Below, in pieces: positions 1 through 23,912 of a stretch of 64,000 nucleotides of DNA. Numbering within the stretch: the stretch's first letter is position 1; the number at the start of each line of letters is the position of its first letter. The stretch lies in the NCBI RefSeq assembly GCF_023721835.1, contig NZ_JAMKFE010000010.1:1-64000 (forward strand). The letters run 5' to 3'. The notes under the pieces were generated by a model, which was not told where the DNA came from, ran no database searches, and saw nothing but the letters and a program-made list of their open reading frames with translations. The DNA is from Caldimonas mangrovi. GTDB lineage: Bacteria; Pseudomonadota; Gammaproteobacteria; Burkholderiales; Burkholderiaceae_C. Made by a program: the position numbers and the translations under genes.

Positions 1-1872
1 GCGGTACCGCTGTCTGCGGCGCAGCAGAGGCAGTGGTTTCTGTGGCAGCTGGATCGCGGCAGCACGGCGTACCACCTGTGCGGTGGGCTGGTGCTGGAAG
101 GGGAGGTGGACGTTGGGGCTTTGGAGGCGAGCTTCCACGGCGTGGTGCGGCGCCACGAATCGCTGCGCACGGTGTTCCGCGCGACGGGCGACGGTCTGGC
201 CGAACAGGTGATGCGGCCGGATGCGCAGCTGCAGGTGGCCCGGCACGACCTGAGCGGCCTGGCGGGCGGGCAGCGAGAAGCGCGAGCGCTCGAACTGGCC
301 CGCGAGCTGAGCGAACAGCCGTTCGACCTCGAAGGCGGCCCGCTGCTGCGCGTGGCGCTGTTGCAGCTGCAGCCGCAAGAACACCGGCTGGTGGTGGTGA
401 TGCACCACATCGTCTCCGACGGCTGGTCGATGCAGCTGTTCGTCGACGAGTTTGCGGCGTGCTACCGCGCGCTGTGCCGGGGCGAGCCGGTGAGGCTGGC
501 GGAGCTGCCGATCCAGTACGCCGACTACGCGGTGTGGCAGCGCCAGTGGCTGCAGGCCGGCGAGCGGGAACGCCAGCTGGGGTACTGGCGGGGGCAGCTG
601 GGCCAGGAGCACCCGGTGCTGGCGCTGCCCAGCGACCAGCCGCGCCATCCGCAGGGGCGCTACCGGGGGGCACGCCACCGGGTGAGCCTGCCGCAGCCGC
701 TGTGCGAGCAGTTGCGCCGCAGCGCGCGCGGCGAGGGCGTGACCGTCTTCATGCTGCTGCTCAGCGGCTTGCACGCGCTGCTGCACCGCTACACCGGGCA
801 GCGCGACATCCGCATCGGGGTGCCGATCGCCAACCGCCAGCGTGTCGAGACCGAAGGCGTGATCGGGTTTTTCGTCAACACGCAGGTGCTGCGTGCGCAA
901 CTGCAGCCGCGCCAGAGCCTGGGGCAGCTGCTGGAGCAGGTGCGCGAAGCGGCGCTGGGTGCCCAGGCGCACCAGGATTTGCCGTTCGAGCAACTGGTCG
1001 AGGCGCTGCAGCCCGAGCGCAGCCTGGGCCACCATCCGCTGTTCCAGGTGATGTTCAACCACGTGCGGCAAGACCGGCGCGCGCTCGAACAGCTGCCCGG
1101 GCTGCAGATCCGGGACTGGGAGCTCGGCGAGCAGGCCGCGCAGTTCGAGCTCAGCGTGGACACGCTGGAGCAGGCCGACGGGCGCATCGAGGCGACGTTC
1201 CACTACGCGGCTGAGCTGTTCGAGCCGGCGACCATCGAGCGGCTCGCGCAGCACTACCTGAGGCTGGTGCAGCAATTGTGCGAGCGGCCGCAGCAGGCCA
1301 TCGGCGATGTGGTGCTGCTGGACGCGCCGGAGCAGGCGCTGTTGCAGCAATGGGGGCAGGGCGGGCCGGCGCCGGCGCCGGCGCAGCCGGTGCACCGGCT
1401 CATCGAGCAGCAGGTGCAGCGCACGCCCGGGGCCATGGCGGTGGTGTACGGCGACGAACAGCTCAGCTATGCCGAGCTCAACCGCAGGGCGAACCGGTTG
1501 GCGCACCGGTTGATCGGGCTGGGGGTGGGGCCGGAGGTGAGGGTGGGGCTGGCGCTGGAGCGCTCGGTGGAGATGGTGGTGGCGCTGCTGGCGGTGCTGA
1601 AGGCAGGGGGAGCGTATGTGCCGCTGGACCCGCAATACCCCGCCGAGCGGCTGCAGTGGATGGTGCACGACAGCGGCGTGGCGCTGCTGCTGACGCAGGC
1701 GGGCCTGCGCGGGCAGCTGCAGCTGCCACCGCAGCTGCGGGTGCTGGAGATCGACCGCGAGCCGCTGCACGAGCAGCCCCGGCAGGACCTGCAAAACCCG
1801 AACCCCCTGCTGCACGGCGAGCACCTCGCCTACGTCATCTACACCTCCGGTTCCACCGGCCGGCCCAAGGGC
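1..1872 (+). repeat. Copy 1 of 1872-bp direct repeat (C domain + front half of A domain)
   Basis: Matches 16637-18508 base for base wherever I compared it, including out-of-frame translations. The single visible difference is at 1851 (T here, C at 18487), a silent change in the Gly-Ser-Thr of A3. Identity stops right after the A3 codons for RPKG. It may extend leftwards beyond the window. It covers the condensation domain and A1-A3 core motifs but not the substrate pocket. Confidence 0.95.
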
Positions 1873-4800
1873 ATCGCGATACCGCACCATGCGCTGGCAT
1901 CTCATACGCAGGTCGCCATCGGCTACTTCGGGCTCACGCCTGACGACCGCATGCTGCTGTTCTCGACGATCAACTTCGACGGTTTCGTCGAGCAACTGTT
2001 TCCCCCGCTGTGCGCGGGTGCGGGCATCGTGCTGCGTGGCCCCTTGCTGTGGGACAGCGAGACCTTCCATCGGGCGCTGATCGAGCATCGCATCACGATC
2101 GCCGACCTCACGACCGCGTACTGGTTCATGCTGGTACAGGACTTCGCGCGCCGTGGCCCACGCGACTACGGCGCCCTGCGGCAGATGCAGGCGACCGGAG
2201 AAGCGATGCCGCCGGAAGGCATTCAGGCGTGGCGCGATGCCGGCCTCGGGCACGTGAAGCTGCTCAACACCTATGGGCCGACCGAGACCACCGTCACCGC
2301 CACCCGCTTCGCTTGCATGCCTTGCGTCAGCGGTGTGCTGCCGACGCCGGCCAACATGCCGATCGGCACACCGTTGGCCGGTCGCCGGCTCCATGTGCTC
2401 GACGAAACCCTGCAGCCGGTGCCCCGCGGCGTGGCGGGCGAGCTGTGCATCGGAGGGCGGCTGCTCGCACACGGCTACGTGAACCGGGCGGCGCTCACGG
2501 CCGAGCGTTTCATTGCCGACCCGTTCGAGCCCGGCGGCCGTCTCTACCGCACCGGCGATCTCGTGCGCTGGCGCAACGACGGGCAGATCGAGTACCTGGG
2601 CCGCATCGACCACCAGGTGAAGATCCGCGGCTTCCGCATCGAACTGGGCGAAGTCGAGGCCCAGTTGCTGGCGCAGCCCGGCGTGCGCGAGGCGGTGGCC
2701 GTGGCCCAGCCCGGTGCCGGAGGGCCGCGCCTGGTGGGCTATGTCTCGCCGCGACCGGGCATCCAGCTGCAGCCGCACCAGCTGCGCGACGCACTCGGGT
2801 CGGCACTGCCCGAGTACATGGTGCCTGCCGTCGTGATGGTGCTCGATGCGCTGCCGCTCAATCCCAACGGCAAGATCGACCGCAAGGCCTTGCCTGAACC
2901 GCCTGCACAGGACAGCTGCGGCGATGAGGCGCCTCAAGGCGAGGACGAACTCGCCCTGGCGGGCCTGTGGCGGCAATTGCTCGGCGTCGAGCGTGTGGGC
3001 CGCAACGACAACTTTTTCGCACTCGGCGGGCATTCCCTGCTGGCTGCCCAGCTGAGTTCGCGTGCGCGGCAGGTGCTGCGCCGGGAGCTGCCGTTGCGAG
3101 CGGTGTTCGAAAACCCGAACCTGCGCAAGCTGGCCGAGTGCCTGCAGGCACCCGATGGGGCCAGCGCCGATACGGAGCTGCATCCTGTGCCGCGCCTGCC
3201 GGCCATGCCGGTCGCGCCTATTCAGCGCCGGCTTTGGCTGGTCGACAGACTTGCCGATCCGGGCGAGCGGGCCGCCTACGTGATGGCGACGGCGCTGCGC
3301 CTGACAGGAGAGATCGACACCGAGCGGCTGGGCACGGCGTTGAACGCCATGGTCGATCGCCACGAAGTGTTGCGTACCTGCTACCCGGAGACCAGCGAGG
3401 GCGAACCGGTCGCGCACATCCTCGGTCGCGTGAGGATCGAGATGCCTGTGATCGATCTTTCGACGGCGTCTGGCGATGCGCAGGCCGCCCGTCTTCGACA
3501 GGTGCTGGCACAGCATGCGCAGAGCTCGTTCGACCTGGCGCAAGGCCCGCTGCTGCGTGCAGCGCTGGTTCGGCTGAGCCCCCGGCAGCACGTGCTGGCG
3601 CTGGCGGTGCACCACATCGTTTTCGACGGGTGGTCCGAAGCCGTCTTCATCCGGGAGTTCTGCCATATCCATGCGGCGCTTGCGCAGAACGCCAGGCCGG
3701 CGCTGCCCCCGCTGCGCGTGCAGTACAGCGACTACGCGGCCTGGCACTCGGAGCGTCTGCAAGAAGCCGCCGGCCGCAAGCTGGCGGAGTTCTGGCGCGA
3801 TGAACTGGCCGGGGCGCCGCTGCGCTCGACCCTGCCGCCGGATTCCGGCGCAGCAGGATCTGCGGGTGAGGCGCACGCATGGCGAAGCATCGTTGCCCCG
3901 GCGCTCGCACGACGGATTGCCGACGTGGCAGGACAGCACGGCGCCACGCCGTTTCAGTTGCTGCTCGCAGCCTTCCTGGTGCTGATGCATCGCCAGGCGC
4001 AGCAGGACGATCTGGTCATCGGCACCGACGTGGCCGGGCGGGGCCACCCGGACCTGGAACCCCTGATCGGCTTTTTCGTCAACGTGGTGCCGCTGCGGTC
4101 CAGATGGGCGCCGCAGCTGAACTTCACCGAGTGGCTGCAGATCGTGCGCGAGCACGCACTGGCTGCGCTGGATCACGCCGAGCTGCCGTTCGACCGCATC
4201 GTCGACGCTGCGGCGACCCCGCGCGATCGCGGGCGCAGCCCGCTCGTGCAAGTGCTTTTCGTGCTGCAGAACGTGCCGCAGGCCCGCTTCGAACTGCCCG
4301 GTCTGAGCGTGGAGCAACAGCCGCAGCCGGTCACGCACGCGAAGTTCGATCTCGCGGTGTTCGTTGGAGAAGGCAGCGACGGCCTGGGCATCGAATGGGT
4401 CTATGCCAGCGCACGGCACCGGCCGCAGACCGTCGAGCGGCTCGCCGCCGCCTGGACGGCGCTGCTTCAACAGATCGTCGACACACCGAACGAGGCGCTG
4501 CACCGTCTTGTGGTGCCCTCATTCCAGGAGCCTTCCATGATCCGACAGGATGTCCCCAAGCTCGACAAGCTCGCCAAGCTGCAGAAACTGAAGAAGCCCG
4601 TCGGCGCCACCGCCGAATCGCTGGTGAAGACCTCGGCATTGAGGCCGGGCGCGGACTTCCCACTCGTCATCGAACCCGCCCAGCCCGATCTCGATCCCGT
4701 GGCCTGGGCACGCGGCCACAGCCGCCAGATCGAAGACCTGCTCGGCCGCCATGCCGGGTTGTTGTTCCGCAACTTCGGGCTGCGCACGCCGCAGGAATTC

Positions 4801-5598
4801 GAGGCGTTCGCCGAGGCAGTGGAGCCGGGCCTGTACGGCAGCTACGGCGACCTGCCGAAGAAGGAGGGCGGGCGCAACACCTACCGCTCCACGCCGTACC
4901 CGGAGCGGGAAATGATCCTGTTTCACAACGAGAGCTCGCATCTGGAACGCTGGCCCCGCAAGCAATGGTTCTTCTGCGAGCTGCCGTCGCCGGTCGGCGG
5001 CGCGACGCCGATCGTCGATTGCCGCGAAATGCTGCGCCGCCTGCCGGCCGACCTGGCGGAGCGGTTCGAGCGCAAGGAACTGCTCTATGTCCGCACGTTC
5101 ACACCCGGTCTGGACGTGAGCTGGCAGGAGTTCTTCAAGACGCCTCACCGCGAGGAGGTCGAGCAACGGCTGGCGGCAGCAGGCATCGAGTACCGCTGGC
5201 TGGGCGATGACGAACTGCAGACGCGGACCCGCTGTCCAGCGGTGATCACGCATCCGGTGACGGGCGACCGGTCGTTCTTCAACCAGGTGCAGCTGCACCA
5301 TGTCAGCTGCCTGCAACCGGAAGTCAGGCGGGACCTGCTGTCGCTGGTCGGTATCGAACGCATGCCGAGGCAGGTGTACTTCGGCGACGGTTCACCGATC
5401 GACGACGAGACGATGGCACGGGTCGGCCGCCTCTACGAGGAATGCGCCGTGCGCTTCGACTGGCGGCAAGGCGATGTCGTGATGCTGGACAACATGCTGG
5501 CGGCCCATGCACGTGACCCGTACGAAGGCCCTCGCAAGATCGTCGTGGCGATGGGGGCGATGGTCGAGCGCTCGGCGCTGGGCCGGGCCAAGGAGTAA
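1..5598 (+). CDS. NRPS, 5'-truncated: C-A-T-C-TauD (hydroxylase-fused)
   Basis: The frame is open from base 1, so the gene starts outside the window. By homology to the gene at 16493, about 48 residues are missing. Order by codon: condensation (1-430, HHIVSDGWS), adenylation (455-955, A3 [12 protein letters not shown]10 NGKIDRKAL), carrier protein (Ser1012 in GGHSLL), second condensation domain (about 1065-1510, HHIVFDGWS), a Lys-rich linker, and a TauD/SyrP-type Fe(II)/2-oxoglutarate dioxygenase (about 1535-1865). The dioxygenase keeps an HxE iron motif (H1642, E1644) and a distal His near 1836. The A-domain pocket reads D-G-E-D-Q-T-T-V-T-K (my alignment to GrsA), suggesting a basic residue; the exact substrate is uncertain. 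The fused oxygenase probably beta-hydroxylates the Asp loaded by the next gene. The gene ends 4 bases before the start at 5603, so the two are one operon. Codons 1-624 are duplicated at 16637. Confidence 0.93.
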   Translation, partial: AVPLSAAQQRQWFLWQLDRGSTAYHLCGGLVLEGEVDVGALEASFHGVVRRHESLRTVFRATGDGLAEQVMRPDAQLQVARHDLSGLAGGQREARALELARELSEQPFDLEGGPLLRVALLQLQPQEHRLVVVMHHIVSDGWSMQLFVDEFAACYRALCRGEPVRLAELPIQYADYAVWQRQWLQAGERERQLGYWRGQLGQEHPVLALPSDQPRHPQGRYRGARHRVSLPQPLCEQLRRSARGEGVTVFMLLLSGLHALLHRYTGQRDIRIGVPIANRQRVETEGVIGFFVNTQVLRAQLQPRQSLGQLLEQVREAALGAQAHQDLPFEQLVEALQPERSLGHHPLFQVMFNHVRQDRRALEQLPGLQIRDWELGEQAAQFELSVDTLEQADGRIEATFHYAAELFEPATIERLAQHYLRLVQQLCERPQQAIGDVVLLDAPEQALLQQWGQGGPAPAPAQPVHRLIEQQVQRTPGAMAVVYGDEQLSYAELNRRANRLAHRLIGLGVGPEVRVGLALERSVEMVVALLAVLKAGGAYVPLDPQYPAERLQWMVHDSGVALLLTQAGLRGQLQLPPQLRVLEIDREPLHEQPRQDLQNPNPLLHGEHLAYVIYTSGSTGRPKGIAIPHHALASHTQVAIGYFGLTPDDRMLLFSTINFDGFVEQLFPPLCAGAGIVLRGPLLWDSETFHRALIEHRITIADLTTAYWFMLVQDFARRGPRDYGALRQMQATGEAMPPEGIQAWRDAGLGHVKLLNTYGPTETTVTATRFACMPCVSGVLPTPANMPIGTPLAGRRLHVLDETLQPVPRGVAGELCIGGRLLAHGYVNRAALTAERFIADPFEPGGRLYRTGDLVRWRNDGQIEYLGRIDHQVKIRGFRIELGEVEAQLLAQPGVREAVAVAQPGAGGPRLVGYVSPRPGIQLQPHQLRDALGSALPEYMVPAVVMVLDALPLNPNGKIDRKALPEPPAQDSCGDEAPQGEDELALAGLWRQLLGVERVGRNDNFFALGGHSLLAAQLSSRARQVLRRELPLRAVFENPNLRKLAECLQAPDGASADTELHPVPRLPAMPVAPIQRRLWLVDRLADPGERAAYVMATALRLTGEIDTERLGTALNAMVDRHEVLRTCYPETSEGEPVAHILGRVRIEMPVIDLSTASGDAQAARLRQVLAQHAQSSFDLAQGPLLRAALVRLSPRQHVLALAVHHIVFDGWSEAVFIREFCHIHAALAQNARPALPPLRVQYSDYAAWHSERLQEAAGRKLAEFWRDELAGAPLRSTLPPDSGAAGSAGEAHAWRSIVAPALARRIADVAGQHGATPFQLLLAAFLVLMHRQAQQDDLVIGTDVAGRGHPDLEPLIGFFVNVVPLRSRWAPQLNFTEWLQIVREHALAALDHAELPFDRIVDAAATPRDRGRSPLVQVLFVLQNVPQARFELPGLSVEQQPQPVTHAKFDLAVFVGEGSDGLGIEWVYASARHRPQTVERLAAAWTALLQQIVDTPNEALHRLVVPSFQEPSMIRQDVPKLDKLAKLQKLKKPVGATAESLVKTSALRPGADFPLVIEPAQPDLDPVAWARGHSRQIEDLLGRHAGLLFRNFGLRTPQEFEAFAEAVEPGLYGSYGDLPKKEGGRNTYRSTPYPEREMILFHNESSHLERWPRKQWFFCELPSPVGGATPIVDCREMLRRLPADLAERFERKELLYVRTFTPGLDVSWQEFFKTPHREEVEQRLAAAGIEYRWLGDDELQTRTRCPAVITHPVTGDRSFFNQVQLHHVSCLQPEVRRDLLSLVGIERMPRQVYFGDGSPIDDETMARVGRLYEECAVRFDWRQGDVVMLDNMLAAHARDPYEGPRKIVVAMGAMVERSALGRAKE

Positions 5599-5602
5599 GG
5601 CG

Positions 5603-8600
5603 ATGGAACCCGCAACGTTCGCAACGGGCAGCATCCCCCTGAGCCCGGAACAGCAAGCCCTGTTGCTGCAGACATCGGCGACCGACCGGCACGCTGCGGT
5701 GATCGGGATGGAGGGCGACATCGACGTACCGCGATTGCAGCGGGCCTGGCAGGCCGTGGTCGAACGGCACGAGTCACTGCGTCTCGTGTTCGGCCACGAA
5801 ACCGGCTACCGCGGACTGCGGCAGTGGGTGGCAGCCGAGTCGCCTGTGCTGAGCCGGCTGGCGGTCAGCCCGTACAGCGGTGCAGACGACGCGCAGCCAC
5901 GACTGCACCGCATCGGCGAAGGGCGCTGGCAGCTGCAGCTGTCCGTGCCTCGGCTGATGGCCGACGCCGAGAGCCTGCAGGTGCTCTGCCACGACCTCGC
6001 GCGTGCGTACGCAGGCCTCGACGCGGGCGACGAGCCCTTCCAGTATCGGCAGTACGTCACCTGGCGGCGCGAGCTGGCAGACGAGGCGGACGCCGGGCAG
6101 CAGCAGGCGTACTGGACCGGGCACTTGCAGGCATTGCCCGAGCCGCTGCCGGTGCGGCTTGCCTGCCGGCACGATCCGCAGGACGCCGGCGCTGGCCAGG
6201 GCCGCCATGCCCGGCGTGCCGTGTTGCCGGCACCAGAGGCGGAGCGCATCGCCGCGCGAGCGCGTTCGCTCGGGACCACGCCGCAGGTGCTGCTGCAGGC
6301 GGCATGGTGGGCGTTGCTCACGCGCTTGAACCCTGGCGGCTTCGTGGGGGGATGGCAGCACGACTGCCGGCAGGACTACGAGCCGATGCAGGGCGCCGTG
6401 GGCGTATTCGGCAAGGTGCTGCCTGTGGCGGTGTCGGTGGAGCCCGGCGAGAGTTTCGCGGCCTTCACGGCACGGATCGCCGCGCTGCTGGAAGGTCACG
6501 TCGATGCGCAGGAGTACTGGCCGGTGGCGAACCCGCCGTGCCGCAGCCAGCTCGAGGCCGGCTTTGCCTGCATCGACGGGTCTGCGCCCCTGCCCGCCGC
6601 GGGCTGGGAAATCCTCGAACTGCCGGGCCCGATGCCGTGCTTCGAGCTGGCCATGCAGGTGGAGTGGTACGGGAGCACCGCGACGTTGGCGCTGTTCCAC
6701 AACACCCGCTACACCGAGGCAGCGGCCCTGCGGCTGCTGGAGCAGCTGCAGGTGCTGTTGCAATCGGCGCTCGCTCGACCGGAGACCGAGGTATCCCGGT
6801 TGGCGATCACCAGCGAGGACGAGCGTCGCGGCCTGCTGAACCATGAGGGGCCGCGCCTCGAGATCGGCGCGCGGACCACGGCCCATCACGTGCTCGCATG
6901 GGGCGAACGCCGCCCCGAGGCCGTTGCCCTGGTGGCCGCCGACGGCACAGTGAGCTATCGGGATCTCGTGCGGCGCGTGCACGCGCTGTCGTGCTGGTTC
7001 GAGGCGTTGGGCGTGGGGCAGGGGCACGTCGTCGCGCTCGACGTCGGGCGCAGTGTCGATCACGTCGTCGCGCTGCTCGCGACCTGGCACCGCGGCGCCG
7101 CATGGGTGCCGCTGGATCCGCAATGGCCGGCCGCGCGCCGCGAGGCAGTGCTGCGCGACGCCGGGCCGATGCTCGTGCTCAGCGACAAGACACCGCCCGA
7201 CGGACCGCACGCCGGTGTGCCGTGGCGCGAGGCGACGCTGGCCGCGTTCGACCCGCGCGCGTATGCCGCGCACCCGCCTGTCGAGCCGCTGGCCGCACCG
7301 GACGGCCTGGCCTACCTGCTCTACACCTCGGGCTCGACCGGCACGCCGAAGGGCGTGGCTGTCGAACACGCCCAACTGCTCAACTATGCCGCGGCCGTGT
7401 CGCATGCGCTGGCGCTCGACGCGGGCCAGCGCTGGGGCTGGACCGGTTCGGTTGCGGCCGACCTGGGCCACACGGCCCTGTTCGGCGCCCTGTTCAACGG
7501 GGCCGCTCTGGTGGTGGCTCAGGACGAGGATCTGCGGGACCCTGCGGCCTTTGCACGCTTCATGCGAACCCGGTCGGTAGACAGCCTGAAGATCGTGCCG
7601 TCGCACCTGGACGCGCTGCTGGAGCATGAAGCGCCGGTAGTGCCGCCTCTGCTGGTGCTGGGCGGCGAGAGCACACCGCGCGCGCTGGTCGACCGTCTCG
7701 TGCGCCTGGCGCCGCAGTGCCGCATCTACAACCACTATGGCCCGACCGAGACGACGGTCGGCGTCATGGTGCACCGGGTCGTTGCCGGGGAGGAACGCGG
7801 GCCCGCGCTGCCGCTGAGCGAGCCGCTGGCCAACTGCCGCGTGCTCGTCCTGGACGAGCATCTGCAACTCGCGCCGGCCGGCGTGCTCGGGGAGGTGTAC
7901 GTGGGGGGCGCGCAGCTGTGCCGCGGCTATGTCGGCGACGGTGCGCATCCGGCCTTCATTGCCGACCCCTTGCGGCCGGGCGAACGCCTCTATCGCACCG
8001 GTGACCTGGCCTATGTGCGGCCCGAAGGCGGTCTGCGGCTGGCGGGCCGCGCCGACCACCAGGTGAAGATCCGCGGCTTCCGTGTGGAACCGGCCGAGGT
8101 GGAGGCCGCCTTGCTGGCGCAACCCGGCGTGCGGCAGGCTTTGGTGCTGCCGCAGACCGCCGGCGATGGCGGCATCGAGCTGCTGGCCTGCGTGGTGGTC
8201 GAGGCCGCGGAAGGCGCCGCCGACGAGGTTGCCCTGCGGGAGCGGCTGTCGGCGCTGCTGCCGCGGCACATGCAGCCATCGGCGTATCGGCTCGTCGACG
8301 CCTTCCCGCGGTTGCCCAACGGCAAGATCGATCGCCACGCGCTTGCCGCCCTGCCGGTTGCGGTTGCCGAAGCGCGTCGCCTGGTTGCGCCGCGCACCGC
8401 ACTGGAGGCCATGCTGACATCCTCCATGGCCGACCTGCTCAAGCGCGAGCAGGTCGGCATCGAGGACGACTTCTTCGACCTCGGCGGCCATTCGCTGCTG
8501 GTGATCAAGCTGATCGCCCGCATCCGCCAGCGCGTGGAGCTGGAGGTGGCGCCCCGGGTGGTGTTCGACCACCCGACTGCGGCCGAACTGGCTGAGGCGC

Positions 8601-8674
8601 TGCGGCATCTGGCGCCCGACCCGGTTCGGCTGGAGTCGCTTGCAGCGTCGACGCCGGTGCGAGAGACCACTTGA
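5603..8674 (+). CDS. NRPS module: degenerate C (interface-like) - A(Asp) - T
   Basis: 1023 aa. The ATG at 5603 is preceded by AAGGAG (5590-5595); the longer open frame upstream lies inside gene 1. Residues 1-430 have a condensation fold, but where HHxxxDG should be there is P116-R-L-M-A-D121-A, so condensation chemistry is probably lost. The A domain (about 430-920, [11 protein letters not shown]) has pocket D-L-T-S-V-G-H-V-G-K, close to the classical Asp code DLTKVGHIGK with Lys278 replaced by Ser. The carrier protein has Ser964 in LGGHSLL. In beta-hydroxyaspartate siderophores (established family knowledge), an inactive interface domain next to an Asp A domain docks a TauD-type hydroxylase. 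Here that hydroxylase is fused to the end of the preceding gene, whose last C domain would supply condensation. There is no E or TE domain. Confidence 0.9.
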   Translation: MEPATFATGSIPLSPEQQALLLQTSATDRHAAVIGMEGDIDVPRLQRAWQAVVERHESLRLVFGHETGYRGLRQWVAAESPVLSRLAVSPYSGADDAQPRLHRIGEGRWQLQLSVPRLMADAESLQVLCHDLARAYAGLDAGDEPFQYRQYVTWRRELADEADAGQQQAYWTGHLQALPEPLPVRLACRHDPQDAGAGQGRHARRAVLPAPEAERIAARARSLGTTPQVLLQAAWWALLTRLNPGGFVGGWQHDCRQDYEPMQGAVGVFGKVLPVAVSVEPGESFAAFTARIAALLEGHVDAQEYWPVANPPCRSQLEAGFACIDGSAPLPAAGWEILELPGPMPCFELAMQVEWYGSTATLALFHNTRYTEAAALRLLEQLQVLLQSALARPETEVSRLAITSEDERRGLLNHEGPRLEIGARTTAHHVLAWGERRPEAVALVAADGTVSYRDLVRRVHALSCWFEALGVGQGHVVALDVGRSVDHVVALLATWHRGAAWVPLDPQWPAARREAVLRDAGPMLVLSDKTPPDGPHAGVPWREATLAAFDPRAYAAHPPVEPLAAPDGLAYLLYTSGSTGTPKGVAVEHAQLLNYAAAVSHALALDAGQRWGWTGSVAADLGHTALFGALFNGAALVVAQDEDLRDPAAFARFMRTRSVDSLKIVPSHLDALLEHEAPVVPPLLVLGGESTPRALVDRLVRLAPQCRIYNHYGPTETTVGVMVHRVVAGEERGPALPLSEPLANCRVLVLDEHLQLAPAGVLGEVYVGGAQLCRGYVGDGAHPAFIADPLRPGERLYRTGDLAYVRPEGGLRLAGRADHQVKIRGFRVEPAEVEAALLAQPGVRQALVLPQTAGDGGIELLACVVVEAAEGAADEVALRERLSALLPRHMQPSAYRLVDAFPRLPNGKIDRHALAALPVAVAEARRLVAPRTALEAMLTSSMADLLKREQVGIEDDFFDLGGHSLLVIKLIARIRQRVELEVAPRVVFDHPTAAELAEALRHLAPDPVRLESLAASTPVRETT

Positions 8675-8702
8675 ATCGCCACGCAAGAGACAGGACCCTC
8701 CG

Positions 8703-23800
<15,098 letters not shown>

Positions 23801-23806
23801 AAGCAA

Positions 23807-23832
23807 ACGGCGCCCCTGAAGAGGGGCGCCGT
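23807..23832. terminator. Convergent hairpin terminator after NRPS operon
   Basis: A perfect 11-bp stem, ACGGCGCCCCT / AGGGGCGCCGT, with loop GAAG. It lies 6 bases past the NRPS stop and between convergent genes, so it may serve both strands. No strong T-run follows on either side. Confidence 0.8.
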
Positions 23833-23912
23833 GTCATTCGCGGGCGATGTCGAGTTCTGGTCCAGCGCTGGAGCGGGAAACCGTTGCCCGCAGGGAAGGA
23901 CACCGGCGCGGC

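Noticed and set aside
1-1872. Repeat as a mobile element
   Set aside because: It lies fully within coding frames of two NRPS genes, has no terminal inverted repeats, no transposase and no target duplication. Recombination between paralogous modules explains it better.
5774-8686. Minus-strand open frame of 970 codons
   Set aside because: Antisense to the interface-A-T gene and compositionally typical of a shadow frame.
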